DNA of 64,000 nt from contig NZ_AP025292.1 in the NCBI RefSeq assembly GCF_036492425.1, positions 682,001 to 746,000 on the forward strand. Reading direction: 5' to 3'. The stretch comes from Persicobacter psychrovividus. Lineage in GTDB: Bacteria > Bacteroidota > Bacteroidia > Cytophagales > Cyclobacteriaceae. Of this stretch, positions 24,779-33,269 are shown piece by piece (position 1 is the first letter of the stretch; every line of letters begins with the position of its first letter). The notes under the pieces were generated by a model. It saw only the letters and a program-made list of their open reading frames with translations, searched no databases and was not told the DNA's origin. Position numbers and translations under genes: made by a program.

Positions 24779-26515
24779 ATGTATTTTTTGGAATATTTAA
24801 AAAAGGAAGAAGGTGGGCTGAATAAGAAGGAATACGCCTCGCTGCGAAGTTTAACGCATCTTGTGGACGTTTTTTTCTTGATTCAGGCAATCATTTTATT
24901 GACCACATATTGGGGAGAAATACAAACCGTCAGTACGGTTTTGGCATTCCTGATGTTACTTCCAATGGTTACGTTACTTCTAACGCATTTGCGGTTCAGA
25001 AAGCCGTTGTTAACTATACTATTGTTGGCAGGGCAGGGAGTGGGGCTGTCGGCGCTGTCAGTGGTTTTGATCACTGCTGGAACAGTTTCTGTCCTTGTGC
25101 TGCAGGCGCAAGTCATTTTATTTTATATCTTCAGCATGTTGTTTCCTGCGAAAAAAAGAAGTCTGGAGTTGTTGTTACAGTTGCTGATTATGGCGGGAAT
25201 AGTATTGCCTTTTATACTTGGAGAGGCATTCGCAGGGGCAGATTTGCGTTGGAGCAGTCCTGTGCTGAGCATCATGATATTGACGGCTCTTTTTATTCCG
25301 ATTGTATCGCTTGCGCATCGCATTCAGTTGGTGCTTTATAAGGTTGAGCAGCGATTTCGGACTGAATTAGTGGCGGTGAAGAAAACGGTTGTTGAAAAAC
25401 AACAGGAGTTTGATCAGCAATTTCAACGGGTAAAGGAGCAAAAGCAAAAAGATGAGAAAAGGCAGTGGGTGATTTCTGGTGTTGCTGAGGTAGAGGATAT
25501 TCTGCGGCAGGATGCGGAATCCACCGAAGTGGAAGGAGAGGTGATCAAGGCGATATTGAAGTACCTTGATGCCACGCAGGGGGCATTGTATTTGGTGGAG
25601 GATTTTGAAGCTGAGGAATCCATTTTGGAGCTGACCTCGTGTTATGCCTACGGTCGGAAAAAATTTGTTAGCGATAAGCTTGAGCCAGGGCAGGGGCTGG
25701 TGGGGCAGTGTTATCTGGAACAGGAATATATCCACCTGACCGAGGTGCCGCAGAATTATATGAAAATTACTTCAGGCCTTGGCGCTGCCGAACCAAGTTC
25801 AGTATTGATATTTCCTGTAAAGTGGAATGAGAAAGTGGTCGGAGTGCTTGAGATGGCTTCTTTTGGAGCGTTTACGGCGCATCATTTTGAGTATGTAGAA
25901 AAAGTATCGGTGGCCTTGGCTTCTTTTGTTACTAACCAAAAGGTCAATTCTAAAATCAAGAAATTACTGAGGGCTTCACAGATTGCTGCGGAACAAATGC
26001 GGACACAGGAAGAAGAGGTGCGCCAGAATATGGAGGAATTACAGGCGGCTCATGAGCAGATGGAAAAACTTCAGGCAACGCAAAAGGAACAGCATGAGAA
26101 AATGCTCAGGGAGATTGATGAGCGCAATAAAGTCTTTTTGAAAATTATTGATGAAATGCCTAATCGGGTTGCACTGAAAGATAGTCAGCATAAGTTTGTA
26201 CTGGCCAATAAGGTGGTATGTGAGCTGCACAACCGTACGGAAAAGGAGCTTCGTAATTTGACTGAAGTAGATGTGGCGGGAAAAGAAATCGGTGAAAAAA
26301 TTCTGGCACTCGATCAGGAAATTATGAATGGCACGGAGCGAAAAATCTATGATAAAGTGGAGTGGATTGATGGGCAAGAGCGCCATTTTAAATCCATGAA
26401 AATGCCCTTTTTTATCGATCACCTGAAGGAAACGGGCTTGTTGTGTATTCAGTACGAAACAACGGAAGTACAACAGCTGAAGGCGAAACTTGAGGAAATA
26501 GGTGCTGAAGTTTAG
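24779..26515 (+). CDS. Membrane sensor with GAF and PAS-like domains, no output domain
   Basis: A 578-residue protein. Five or six membrane helices fill about residues 28-190. A charged coiled coil (about 195-235), a GAF domain (about 240-395, including GQGLVGQCYLEQEYIHL), a second long coiled coil (about 400-460) and a PAS-like domain (about 460-570, including MPNRVALKDSQHKFVLANK) follow. There is no histidine kinase, GGDEF, phosphatase or HTH output at the C-terminus. It should therefore signal through a partner or act as a scaffold. The ATG at 24779 is preferred over a TTG two codons upstream. No response regulator is adjacent. Confidence 0.75.
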   Translation: MYFLEYLKKEEGGLNKKEYASLRSLTHLVDVFFLIQAIILLTTYWGEIQTVSTVLAFLMLLPMVTLLLTHLRFRKPLLTILLLAGQGVGLSALSVVLITAGTVSVLVLQAQVILFYIFSMLFPAKKRSLELLLQLLIMAGIVLPFILGEAFAGADLRWSSPVLSIMILTALFIPIVSLAHRIQLVLYKVEQRFRTELVAVKKTVVEKQQEFDQQFQRVKEQKQKDEKRQWVISGVAEVEDILRQDAESTEVEGEVIKAILKYLDATQGALYLVEDFEAEESILELTSCYAYGRKKFVSDKLEPGQGLVGQCYLEQEYIHLTEVPQNYMKITSGLGAAEPSSVLIFPVKWNEKVVGVLEMASFGAFTAHHFEYVEKVSVALASFVTNQKVNSKIKKLLRASQIAAEQMRTQEEEVRQNMEELQAAHEQMEKLQATQKEQHEKMLREIDERNKVFLKIIDEMPNRVALKDSQHKFVLANKVVCELHNRTEKELRNLTEVDVAGKEIGEKILALDQEIMNGTERKIYDKVEWIDGQERHFKSMKMPFFIDHLKETGLLCIQYETTEVQQLKAKLEEIGAEV

Positions 26516-26657
26516 CTTTGGAGCGTATTTAAAAATTGGCCATCCTACCTCAAATTCGGGTGATTGGAGTTGATTTTAAATGATTTATCACTTCTGCAAA
26601 ATGCCAAATTCTTGTTACGAATTTAAGGCTTAAACACGCCATGAGTTATGTGCCGTG

Positions 26658-26693
26658 AAAAAAAAGTCAGTGGGTTTTCCACTGACTTTTTTT
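26658..26693. terminator. Bidirectional terminator
   Basis: AAAAAGTCAGTGG/CCACTGACTTTTT hairpin with A-run and T-run on either side, serving the convergent sensor and CYTH genes. Confidence 0.9.
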
Positions 26694-27177
26694 ATTTCTT
26701 TTCGGCTTCGGTTGGCCAGTCTTTAAAAGGGTAACTGATCAGCGAAGCATTGTAATACTTCGGGTCGCCAGTTACTTCTGCGCCAATCCAGTTTGGTTTT
26801 TCAAATTCGGTATCTTCTGCAGGGAGTTCAATTTCCGCCACAACCAGCCCTTTGTTGTCTCCGTGAAATTCATCAATTTCCCACAGGAACCCCGCCCAGG
26901 GTAATTTGTATCGATGTTTTTCTATCGTTGGACGAAGGCACAGGTCATTCAGGATTTCCTCGGCCTCTTCAAAGGGGATTTCATACTCAAATTCTGGTCG
27001 GCTGGCACCTACGGTTGGCCCTTTGACGGTCATGAAGGCAGTATCTCCAGCAATGCGGACACGAACAGTTCGTTCGGCCTCAGCGCATAAGTAGCCCTGG
27101 TGGTAATAAACCCCTTCAGCAAGTGATTTATAGGCATCAGTATCTACTAAAAATTTACGTTCAATTTCTTTCCCCAT
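26692..27177 (-). CDS. CYTH-domain protein (triphosphate tunnel metalloenzyme)
   Basis: A 161-residue CYTH protein. The ExExK signature is at the N-terminus (EIERKFLV). VRVRIAGDTAFMTVKG and EKHRYKLPW supply basic residues of the tunnel. EIDEFHG and VAEIELP supply the acidic metal ligands. Such short bacterial CYTH proteins typically hydrolyse inorganic triphosphate; an adenylate cyclase role is possible but less likely. Confidence 0.87.
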   Translation of the reverse strand: MGKEIERKFLVDTDAYKSLAEGVYYHQGYLCAEAERTVRVRIAGDTAFMTVKGPTVGASRPEFEYEIPFEEAEEILNDLCLRPTIEKHRYKLPWAGFLWEIDEFHGDNKGLVVAEIELPAEDTEFEKPNWIGAEVTGDPKYYNASLISYPFKDWPTEAEKK

Positions 27178-27251
27178 AATGGTTCTTAAGGTTACGAAAG
27201 CAAATAAAGAAAAAAAATAACAGACGGCGAAACCTTCGGGCGATCAATCAG

Positions 27252-27291
27252 CAAAAAGCCCCTTTCCGACACGGTGGTCAGTAAGGGGCTT
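27252..27291 (-). terminator. Terminator of pruA
   Basis: AAGCCCCTT/AAGGGGCTT arms (27256-27264 and 27283-27291) with an 18-nt loop; the minus strand then reads TTTTT. Confidence 0.75.
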
Positions 27292-27331
27292 CCTTTTTTG
27301 CTGCGTGATTCAGCAGCTCATTGTTGATTTA

Positions 27332-28963
27332 TTATTCAGCATCCATAAATGGGTAGCGAATGTCTTTTGCTGGTACGAATGTTTCTTTGATAGTACGTGG
27401 TGAAACCCAACGTAACAAGTTGATCATCGATCCCGCTTTGTCGTTCGTTCCTGAAGCACGGCCACCACCAAACGGCTGTTGCCCTACGACTGCGCCAGTA
27501 CACTTGTCATTAATGTAGAAGTTTCCTGCAGCATTTTTAAGCGCTTTTGTTGCTTTGGATGCCGCATAGCGATCCTGCGAGAAAATAGCACCAGTAAGTG
27601 CATAAGGAGAAGTTTGGTCGACGATTTCCAATGCCATATCGAAATCATTGGCATCGTAAACATAGATCGTCAATACAGGACCAAAAATCTCTTCTACCAT
27701 TGTAGTCGATTGTGGATCATGCGAAAGGAAAACAGTCGGCTCTACGAAATACCCTTTGGATTTATCGTAGTTTCCTCCAGCAACCAATTCCACCATGGCA
27801 TTTTCTTTGGCGCCATCAATGTATTTAGCGATTTTATCAAATGACTTTTCGTCAATGACCGCATTCACAAAGTTCGAGAAGTCTTCTGTTGGGCCCATCT
27901 TGATTGTTTTCAGGGTCGCCGTCAGTTTTTCTTTAACCTCCTCCCAGATCGTATGCGGGATGTAAGCACGAGAACATGCCGAACATTTTTGCCCCTGGAA
28001 CTCAAAGGCACCACGAACAAGCCCTACAACCAGAGCATCAATGTCTGCAGACTCATGCGCAAGGATAAAGTCTTTACCGCCTGTTTCCCCAACAATGCGA
28101 GGGTAAGATTTATACTTGTGAATGTTTTCACCGATGGTTTTCCAGATGTGCTGGAATACGCCTGTAGAACCCGTAAAGTGAATTCCTGCAAACTCTGGAT
28201 GATTAAAGATCACCTCTCCTGCCGTTGGGCCATCGACATGCACAAGGTTAATTACCCCGTCAGGAACGCCCGCTTCCTTGAAAACCTCCATCAATACATT
28301 GGCAGAGTAAATCTGTGTGTTGGAAGCCTTCCATACAATGGTGTTGCCCATCATGGCAGCTGAAGTAGGTAGGTTGCCCGCAATTGCCGTGAAGTTGAAT
28401 GGCGTAAGGGCAAACACAAAACCTTCCAGTGGACGTTGCTCCAGACGGTTCCAAACTCCAGGAGCGGATTGTGGCTGTTGCTTATAAATTTCTGTCATGT
28501 AAGAAACGTTGAATCTCAGGAAGTCAACAATCTCACAGGCAGAATCAATTTCTGCTTGAAAAGCATTTTTCGACTGGCCAAGCATCGTGGCTGCGTTGAT
28601 TTTTGCCCGATATGGTCCAGCAATTAAATCGGCAGCTTTCAGGAAGATCGACGCACGGTGCTCCCATGTCAATTCTTCCCATTCTGGTTTTGCAGCCAAA
28701 GCGGCGTCTATGGCTTGCTGAACGTGTCCTGCATCTCCTTCATGGTAATAGCCAAGAATATGCTGATGGTCGTGTGGGGGCGACATCGGGTGCTTCTTCT
28801 CGGTGCGTACTTCCTCTCCACCAATAAACATCGGAACGTCAACTTGTGTTGCTCGTGCCGCTTCAATCGCTTTTTTCAGGGTCTCGCGCTCGGCTGATCC
28901 TGGCTGATATGAAAGAATAGGTTCGTTGATCGGTGTCGGGACATTAAAAACTCCTTTAGCCAT
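27332..28963 (-). CDS. pruA: L-glutamate gamma-semialdehyde (P5C) dehydrogenase
   Basis: A 543-residue aldehyde dehydrogenase that oxidises glutamate semialdehyde to glutamate with NAD, the second step of proline catabolism. The catalytic Cys is in FQGQKCSACSRAY near residue 325 and the Glu in VGETGGKDF near residue 291. HFTGSTGVF and EEIFGPVLTIYVY are cofactor and structural motifs. The ATG at 28963 gives the usual length of single-domain P5C dehydrogenases; an in-frame upstream extension to 29041 is not needed. Proline dehydrogenase is not nearby. Confidence 0.95.
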   Translation of the reverse strand: MAKGVFNVPTPINEPILSYQPGSAERETLKKAIEAARATQVDVPMFIGGEEVRTEKKHPMSPPHDHQHILGYYHEGDAGHVQQAIDAALAAKPEWEELTWEHRASIFLKAADLIAGPYRAKINAATMLGQSKNAFQAEIDSACEIVDFLRFNVSYMTEIYKQQPQSAPGVWNRLEQRPLEGFVFALTPFNFTAIAGNLPTSAAMMGNTIVWKASNTQIYSANVLMEVFKEAGVPDGVINLVHVDGPTAGEVIFNHPEFAGIHFTGSTGVFQHIWKTIGENIHKYKSYPRIVGETGGKDFILAHESADIDALVVGLVRGAFEFQGQKCSACSRAYIPHTIWEEVKEKLTATLKTIKMGPTEDFSNFVNAVIDEKSFDKIAKYIDGAKENAMVELVAGGNYDKSKGYFVEPTVFLSHDPQSTTMVEEIFGPVLTIYVYDANDFDMALEIVDQTSPYALTGAIFSQDRYAASKATKALKNAAGNFYINDKCTGAVVGQQPFGGGRASGTNDKAGSMINLLRWVSPRTIKETFVPAKDIRYPFMDAE

Positions 28964-29080
28964 GCTTGTGGTATTATTTAGCTGATAATTAATTAAAAAA
29001 GTCCTTTTTCTGGATGAAAAAGGCGGTCTGTTGTTTGACAAGACCCTTAAAGTTACAGAAATGAAGTGAAAATCCGAAAA

Positions 29081-29428
29081 CTATTTTTTCAGCTTAGGAT
29101 TGTTTTTGTGTCGATTAATATCTCTGATGTTCTTTTTCTCGAAATTTTTTTGTAGTGCTTCCGTAAGGTCAATTCCCGTCTGGTTAGCCAGGCAAATCAA
29201 TACCCAGAGCACATCGGCCATCTCATCTCCAAGATTTTTGTCAAGGTCAGATTTTTTAAAAGATTGATCTCCGTAGGTTCGCGCCATGATGCGGGCAAGT
29301 TCCCCAACCTCTTCGGTCAGGATGGTCATATTGGTCAGTTCGCTAAAGTAGCGTACGCCAACCGTTTTAATCCAGTGATCGACTTGCTCCTGAGCCTCAC
29401 GGATGGTTATTGCTTGTGGTTCGTTCAT
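29081..29428 (-). CDS. MazG-like nucleotide pyrophosphohydrolase
   Basis: A 115-residue all-alpha NTP pyrophosphatase-like protein. The metal-binding pattern EEVGELAR (ExxE) is followed by LGDEMADVLWVLICLAN (ExxD), as in MazG/RS21-C6 proteins that hydrolyse nucleoside triphosphates to monophosphates. The start codon is 1 nt from the dtd stop, so the two are translationally coupled. A house-cleaning role is inferred. Confidence 0.87.
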   Translation of the reverse strand: MNEPQAITIREAQEQVDHWIKTVGVRYFSELTNMTILTEEVGELARIMARTYGDQSFKKSDLDKNLGDEMADVLWVLICLANQTGIDLTEALQKNFEKKNIRDINRHKNNPKLKK

Positions 29429-29429
29429 A

Positions 29430-29882
29430 TTATTCTTTATTTTTACTGTCGATCATGATCGTAACTGGGCCATCATTGGTGAAGTTTATCTGCATATCTG
29501 CGCCAAATTCTCCCGTGTAAACAGGCTTGTTCATAACACGCTGCGCTTCTTCAACAAAGGCTTCATAGAGTGGGATGGCGATGGCAGGTTTAGCTGCTTT
29601 AATGTAGGAAGGGCGATTGCCTTTCTTGGTCGAGGCGTGTAAGGTGAACTGGCTTACGATCATTAAATCTCCGCCAGTGTCCAGTAAGCTCAGATTCATT
29701 ACGCCCTGTTCGTCGTTAAAGACCCTCAGATTAGTGATTTTTTTGACCAGCCACTGAATGTCTTCCTGACTGTCGGTATCCTCTATGCCCACTAAAACCA
29801 CCAGTCCGTTGCTGAAACTGCCTCGGTCGATGCCATTGGCCACAATATTTGCATTTTTGGCTCTTTGTATGATAATCCGCAT
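29430..29882 (-). CDS. dtd: D-aminoacyl-tRNA deacylase
   Basis: A 150-residue homodimeric DTD that removes D-amino acids (and glycine mischarged on tRNA-Ala) from tRNA. Its two diagnostic motifs are present: SQFTL near residue 77 and the cross-subunit Gly-Pro loop in TNDGPVT near residue 138. The start MRIIIQRA is standard. It leads a probable dtd-mazG operon. Confidence 0.95.
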   Translation of the reverse strand: MRIIIQRAKNANIVANGIDRGSFSNGLVVLVGIEDTDSQEDIQWLVKKITNLRVFNDEQGVMNLSLLDTGGDLMIVSQFTLHASTKKGNRPSYIKAAKPAIAIPLYEAFVEEAQRVMNKPVYTGEFGADMQINFTNDGPVTIMIDSKNKE

Positions 29883-30030
29883 GCTAATAATTTTTATTCA
29901 AAACCGTTAAAAGTTCTTTTCTTCGTAAAGATGTAAGGCTTGGCGTATTTTTTTAGAAAAAAGCGCCAATTATTGATGAAATATATATTAAAAAACAAAC
30001 AATTTAAAGAAGCCTTCGTTGAGTAAGATT

Positions 30031-30447
30031 ATGAATTACAAACTCATTAAAACCCAAACGTTACAGGAAGAGGAAATCTTCATGAAATATCACCCCTCTG
30101 AAGGTATTCTGGAGGGGATAGCGACTGGTTACATGTATGAAGATGTATTTCAGGAGCGTGGAGAAGCGCTGCTCCGTATTGCTGAGGAACGAGGTGTAAA
30201 AAGGATGCTCCTCAGTTGCGAGGTATTAAATGTACTGAAGCCTTCAAATCAATTATATCTCAGGGATCATTGGTTTCCTGCACTTTACCGACTTGGAGTA
30301 AAAAAAGTAGCCATTGTTGAGCCGATAGATATGCTGAGCAATTGCTCCCTGAAACAGGCGGTGGATTTGATGGGTGCAATGAACACCAAGGAATTTTATC
30401 AGTACTTTTCAGCAAGAGATCAAGCCATTGCGTGGCTTAAAGCATAA
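30031..30447 (+). CDS. STAS/SpoIIAA-like domain protein
   Basis: A 138-residue soluble protein with the beta-alpha alternation of STAS/SpoIIAA-like proteins: GILEGIATGYM, KRMLLSCEVLNVL, and VKKVAIVEP in order. Function is unknown. A TTG at 30019 is open, but the ATG at 30031 (MNYKLIKT) looks more natural. It ends in a bidirectional terminator shared with the following convergent gene. Confidence 0.6.
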   Translation: MNYKLIKTQTLQEEEIFMKYHPSEGILEGIATGYMYEDVFQERGEALLRIAEERGVKRMLLSCEVLNVLKPSNQLYLRDHWFPALYRLGVKKVAIVEPIDMLSNCSLKQAVDLMGAMNTKEFYQYFSARDQAIAWLKA

Positions 30448-30450
30448 AAC

Positions 30451-30483
30451 AAAAAAGCTTGTCGTTTGACAAGCTTTTTTTTT
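30451..30483. terminator. Bidirectional terminator
   Basis: AAAAAAGCTTGTC/GACAAGCTTTTTT, very strong stem between convergent genes. Confidence 0.92.
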
Positions 30484-31138
30484 AGGTTAGTAATTCTTGA
30501 TTTTCATAGACATGGTTGCCCGAGGTTTCATATTGTGCCACCTGGTACATTTTTTCAGCAACCGTGGAGGCTTCAATAGCTCGGTACTTTTTTAGCGAAC
30601 CCACCAATATCAGGTTGAGTACAGGGCTGAGCAGCTTGCCAATTTCTTCCATCAGTCTGGTTTCTTTCCTATCGCCAAGCAATAAAGAGGGGCGCAAAAC
30701 ACTGAACTGCTCGAAGCCGACTTCCTTAATAGCCTCTTCGAGTTCTCCTTTCACCTTACTATAAAAAGCCTTTGATTTTGGCGAGGCTCCGAGGGAGGAG
30801 ATCAGAAGGAAATGGGGGCAACCTTTATGATGAGCTGCCTTGGCAAGGTGCAGTGGAATGTTATAATCCACTGCGCGGAAGGCCTTTTGGCTTCCCGCTT
30901 TTTTAATGGTAGTTCCAATACAACAGAAAACCTCATCGAAGTGTGCGGGCAATTCATGGGTGAGATGTGATAGCTGAAAATTGCTGGTCACAAAATGAAT
31001 TTTCGGATGACTCGAGGCTGGTGGCCGACGGCCAAGCACCACAATTTCACGGTACTGATCATCCTGGATCAGGTGTTTCATTAAATGTCCTCCGATAAGC
31101 CCAGTGGCTCCGATGACTACTGCCGTTTTTTTACTCAT
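30482..31138 (-). CDS. NAD(P)-binding atypical SDR oxidoreductase
   Basis: A 218-residue Rossmann-fold protein of the NAD(P)H-binding (HTATIP2/YbjT-like) atypical short-chain dehydrogenases. The dinucleotide motif is VVIGATGLIGGHL at the N-terminus; CCIGTT and LLISSLGA follow, with YSKVKGELEEAI carrying the Tyr-x-x-x-Lys pair. The substrate is unknown. The start overlaps the stop of the upstream thioredoxin-like gene by 4 nt (ATGA), indicating coupling. Confidence 0.82.
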   Translation of the reverse strand: MSKKTAVVIGATGLIGGHLMKHLIQDDQYREIVVLGRRPPASSHPKIHFVTSNFQLSHLTHELPAHFDEVFCCIGTTIKKAGSQKAFRAVDYNIPLHLAKAAHHKGCPHFLLISSLGASPKSKAFYSKVKGELEEAIKEVGFEQFSVLRPSLLLGDRKETRLMEEIGKLLSPVLNLILVGSLKKYRAIEASTVAEKMYQVAQYETSGNHVYENQELLT

Positions 31139-31728
31139 GGGTTGCTAATTACTGTAAATTCTTCCTGAATGGTTTTTCCTCGATCTTTGGCATACCACTT
31201 TTGTACTTTTACCGCTTTCTCATTGGTATCTGTGCCTCCAGCGGCTTTCCAGTCGAGTACAATTTGTTGGGCAGCAGCGGGTCTTGGTCCCCACTGAAAC
31301 TGTTCGTCCATGGTTTCAGCATCAAAAGCGATTAATTTAGGGATTGCGCGCCCACCGTTGGTTAAGTATTGATCCGTCAGTGGCAAGTGCTCATCTCTTA
31401 ACAGAATGCGCAGTTGTATGTTGGGGTTCGAGGCCGCCATAGCCGCAATGTGTGGTAAATTAAGTGCGGCATCACCACACCAGGCTTCAGCGAGTACCAC
31501 CCAGTATTGTGGTCGTTCAATACGACGGAGGGCAGCGACTGTTTCGTCCTGTAGTTTGAATGTTTTCGCTGCGCGGTGCATGCGTTGTTCATTCAGTTTG
31601 GTGTATTCAATTAAAGCTTCAGACTGATCCGTCCCTGAGGTTTTACCCTCTTGAGTTAAATGACTGACCAACTCCTGATACTGCTCGTAGGTATATCCTT
31701 TTTCAAAAATCGCTGCATTAATTGCCAT
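31135..31728 (-). CDS. Thioredoxin-fold protein with a single active-site Cys
   Basis: A 197-residue thioredoxin-family protein. The active site region reads EAWCGDAALN near residue 84, so the second Cys of CxxC is replaced by Ala. The EAWCGDA pattern recurs in a known Bacteroidota family, so this is a family trait and not a local mutation. A role in monothiol chemistry or as a non-redox fold is possible. It is cotranscribed with the oxidoreductase downstream. Confidence 0.8.
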   Translation of the reverse strand: MAINAAIFEKGYTYEQYQELVSHLTQEGKTSGTDQSEALIEYTKLNEQRMHRAAKTFKLQDETVAALRRIERPQYWVVLAEAWCGDAALNLPHIAAMAASNPNIQLRILLRDEHLPLTDQYLTNGGRAIPKLIAFDAETMDEQFQWGPRPAAAQQIVLDWKAAGGTDTNEKAVKVQKWYAKDRGKTIQEEFTVISNP

Positions 31729-31758
31729 AGTGGTGTTGATAAATTAAATGGGAATTGA

Positions 31759-32199
31759 TTATTCTTCTCGCTCCAAAATTGTCGTCTTTTGGTTGCGTTT
31801 CCAATCTTTGTAACGTTCAATTTCATGGCGCAGGGAATGATACACCCATAATATGACAGATATGTCGTCTACAAGTCCAGCGACAGGGAAAAAGTCAGGA
31901 ATGACATCAATCGGGCTGACGAAATAGATCAGGCCAGCAACGATCATCACAATAGAGCTCCACGGGATATCGCGGTATTCTCCCTTGGCGTAAGCGGCCA
32001 CCATCTCGACCAGCAGCAGGACCTCTTGTTTGATTTCATTGATTTTCCCTTTTTTATCTGTCAGGTGAAATTTAACATCATCAATCAGGCTTTGGCTATT
32101 TTTATAGTCGGCTAAAATATGGGCGGCCTGCTGGAGGGCATATCTGAAGAATCCGCTATTGACCGCCTTATTTAGAATATTATTACTTTTCTTTCCCAT
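31759..32199 (-). CDS. YkvA-family (DUF1232) membrane protein
   Basis: A 146-residue protein with the DUF1232 core SSIVMIVAGLIYFVSPIDVIP near residues 82-103 and the following DDISVILWVYHSLR. SPIDVIPD is the family signature. One or two membrane segments are expected. The function of the family is not known. The gene lies 30 nt upstream of the thioredoxin-like gene on the same strand. Confidence 0.85.
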   Translation of the reverse strand: MGKKSNNILNKAVNSGFFRYALQQAAHILADYKNSQSLIDDVKFHLTDKKGKINEIKQEVLLLVEMVAAYAKGEYRDIPWSSIVMIVAGLIYFVSPIDVIPDFFPVAGLVDDISVILWVYHSLRHEIERYKDWKRNQKTTILEREE

Positions 32200-32220
32200 A
32201 TTAATTGCTTAAAAATGAAA

Positions 32221-32251
32221 AGAGGCGAAGGAATTCTCTTCCCTTCGCCTC
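32221..32251 (-). terminator. Probable terminator of the 32.3 kb gene
   Basis: GAGGCGAAGG/CCTTCGCCTC perfect 10-bp arms (32222-32231, 32242-32251); the minus-strand T-run is interrupted (TTTTCATTTTT). Confidence 0.6.
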
Positions 32252-32291
32252 CCTGTCCTATTATACGGAATAAAAGATCTCCATGTTGAGC

Positions 32292-32810
32292 TTAGAAGAT
32301 GCTTCGGATTTCGTTTTTTACACTACTGAGCGCAAAGGTAATGTAATCTTCCTCCTTGGCCATACGTTCAAATACCGCTTTGGCAAGCTCCATGCTTGTG
32401 GCCTTTGGGGAAAGTTTTTCCGCCTCCTCGTTAATGAGCATGATCAGTCGGTCGGCAGTGGAACGAACAAGGTTCCAGGCGTCGTCACTCATATAAACTT
32501 GTTGGCTTAAATTGTGGTTCAACTCCTCTCGGATTTCGTGTCCAAGAATTTGCTTAAATTCGTTGGCACTCATGCCACTCTGGTTTACCCTTGGCAGTAG
32601 GTTATGAGGGCTGATTCGCTCTAAAAACAAGCAGATGCGCTCATAGGCCTGAAGGCGGTTAGGTAAAATAACCTCACTGTTTTTTATTTTCAGACTCAAC
32701 AATTGTTTTTCAAAATCTTTTTGAAGGAACGACTGGGTGGTCAAATACATGGCGTAAAGCACCAAGGCTGCAGGAAGAATGATCTTTACGAAATCAAATA
32801 ATAAATCCAT
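32292..32810 (-). CDS. Conserved membrane-anchored protein of unknown function
   Basis: A 172-residue protein with one N-terminal membrane helix (residues 4-26) and a cytosolic helical domain. Segments such as NRLQAYERICLFLERISP and QVYMSDDAWNLVR look typical of a family common in Bacteroidota that has no assigned role. The start MDLLFDFVKI is the only reasonable one. Confidence 0.7.
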   Translation of the reverse strand: MDLLFDFVKIILPAALVLYAMYLTTQSFLQKDFEKQLLSLKIKNSEVILPNRLQAYERICLFLERISPHNLLPRVNQSGMSANEFKQILGHEIREELNHNLSQQVYMSDDAWNLVRSTADRLIMLINEEAEKLSPKATSMELAKAVFERMAKEEDYITFALSSVKNEIRSIF

Positions 32811-32920
32811 GATTGAAAAATGTCTTTTTGGTGATGTATTTGCTTTTAATAATTCGTTAAATGAGCACTGAAAAGCTTATTTTAGCACAAATTTGGCTTA
32901 AAATTTTGAATTAAGAATAT

Positions 32921-33223
32921 ATGGAACCGATAAAAATCACCGAAAAAGCCCAAAAGTATCTGAAAGAAGCTTTAGCCACCAAAAAAATCCCTGAAGGATT
33001 CATGTTGCGTATGGGAGCAAAAGGTGGCGGCTGCCATGGTGTAAACACTTACCTTGGCTTTGATAAAGAAACAGAAGAGGACAAGCGCTATACCATTTCA
33101 GGTATTGAGTTGATTATCAAGAAAAAAGAGGTGATGTTTTTGATTGGTAAAAAATTGGACTATGTTGATGAAGGCGAAGTTCAAGGGTTCGTATTTCTTA
33201 CGGCGAGTGCTGAGGAAAAATAA
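32921..33223 (+). CDS. HesB/IscA-family protein with only one of three cluster Cys
   Basis: A 100-residue protein with the IscA-type beta fold: ITEKAQKYLKEAL, then GGGCHGVNTYLGF, then VEGF-like strands ending QGFVFLTASAEE. A-type Fe-S carriers have a first Cys (present, about residue 38) and a C-terminal CGC motif. The C-terminus here has no Cys at all. It may bind a cluster by other ligands or as a dimer, or have another role. Relatives of this type occur in Bacteroidota, so this is not a local truncation. Confidence 0.8.
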   Translation: MEPIKITEKAQKYLKEALATKKIPEGFMLRMGAKGGGCHGVNTYLGFDKETEEDKRYTISGIELIIKKKEVMFLIGKKLDYVDEGEVQGFVFLTASAEEK

Positions 33224-33261
33224 AAAAAGGGAATGCCTGATGAAAGGCATTCCCTTTTTTT
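33222..33261. terminator. Bidirectional terminator
   Basis: AAAAAAAGGGAATGCCT/AGGCATTCCCTTTTTTT between the convergent HesB-like and kdsA genes. Confidence 0.92.
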
Positions 33262-33269
33262 GATCTGAA

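Noticed and set aside
31398-31627. Overlapping frames within the thioredoxin-like gene
   Set aside because: Both are shadows of the gene on the minus strand; no independent start or motif.
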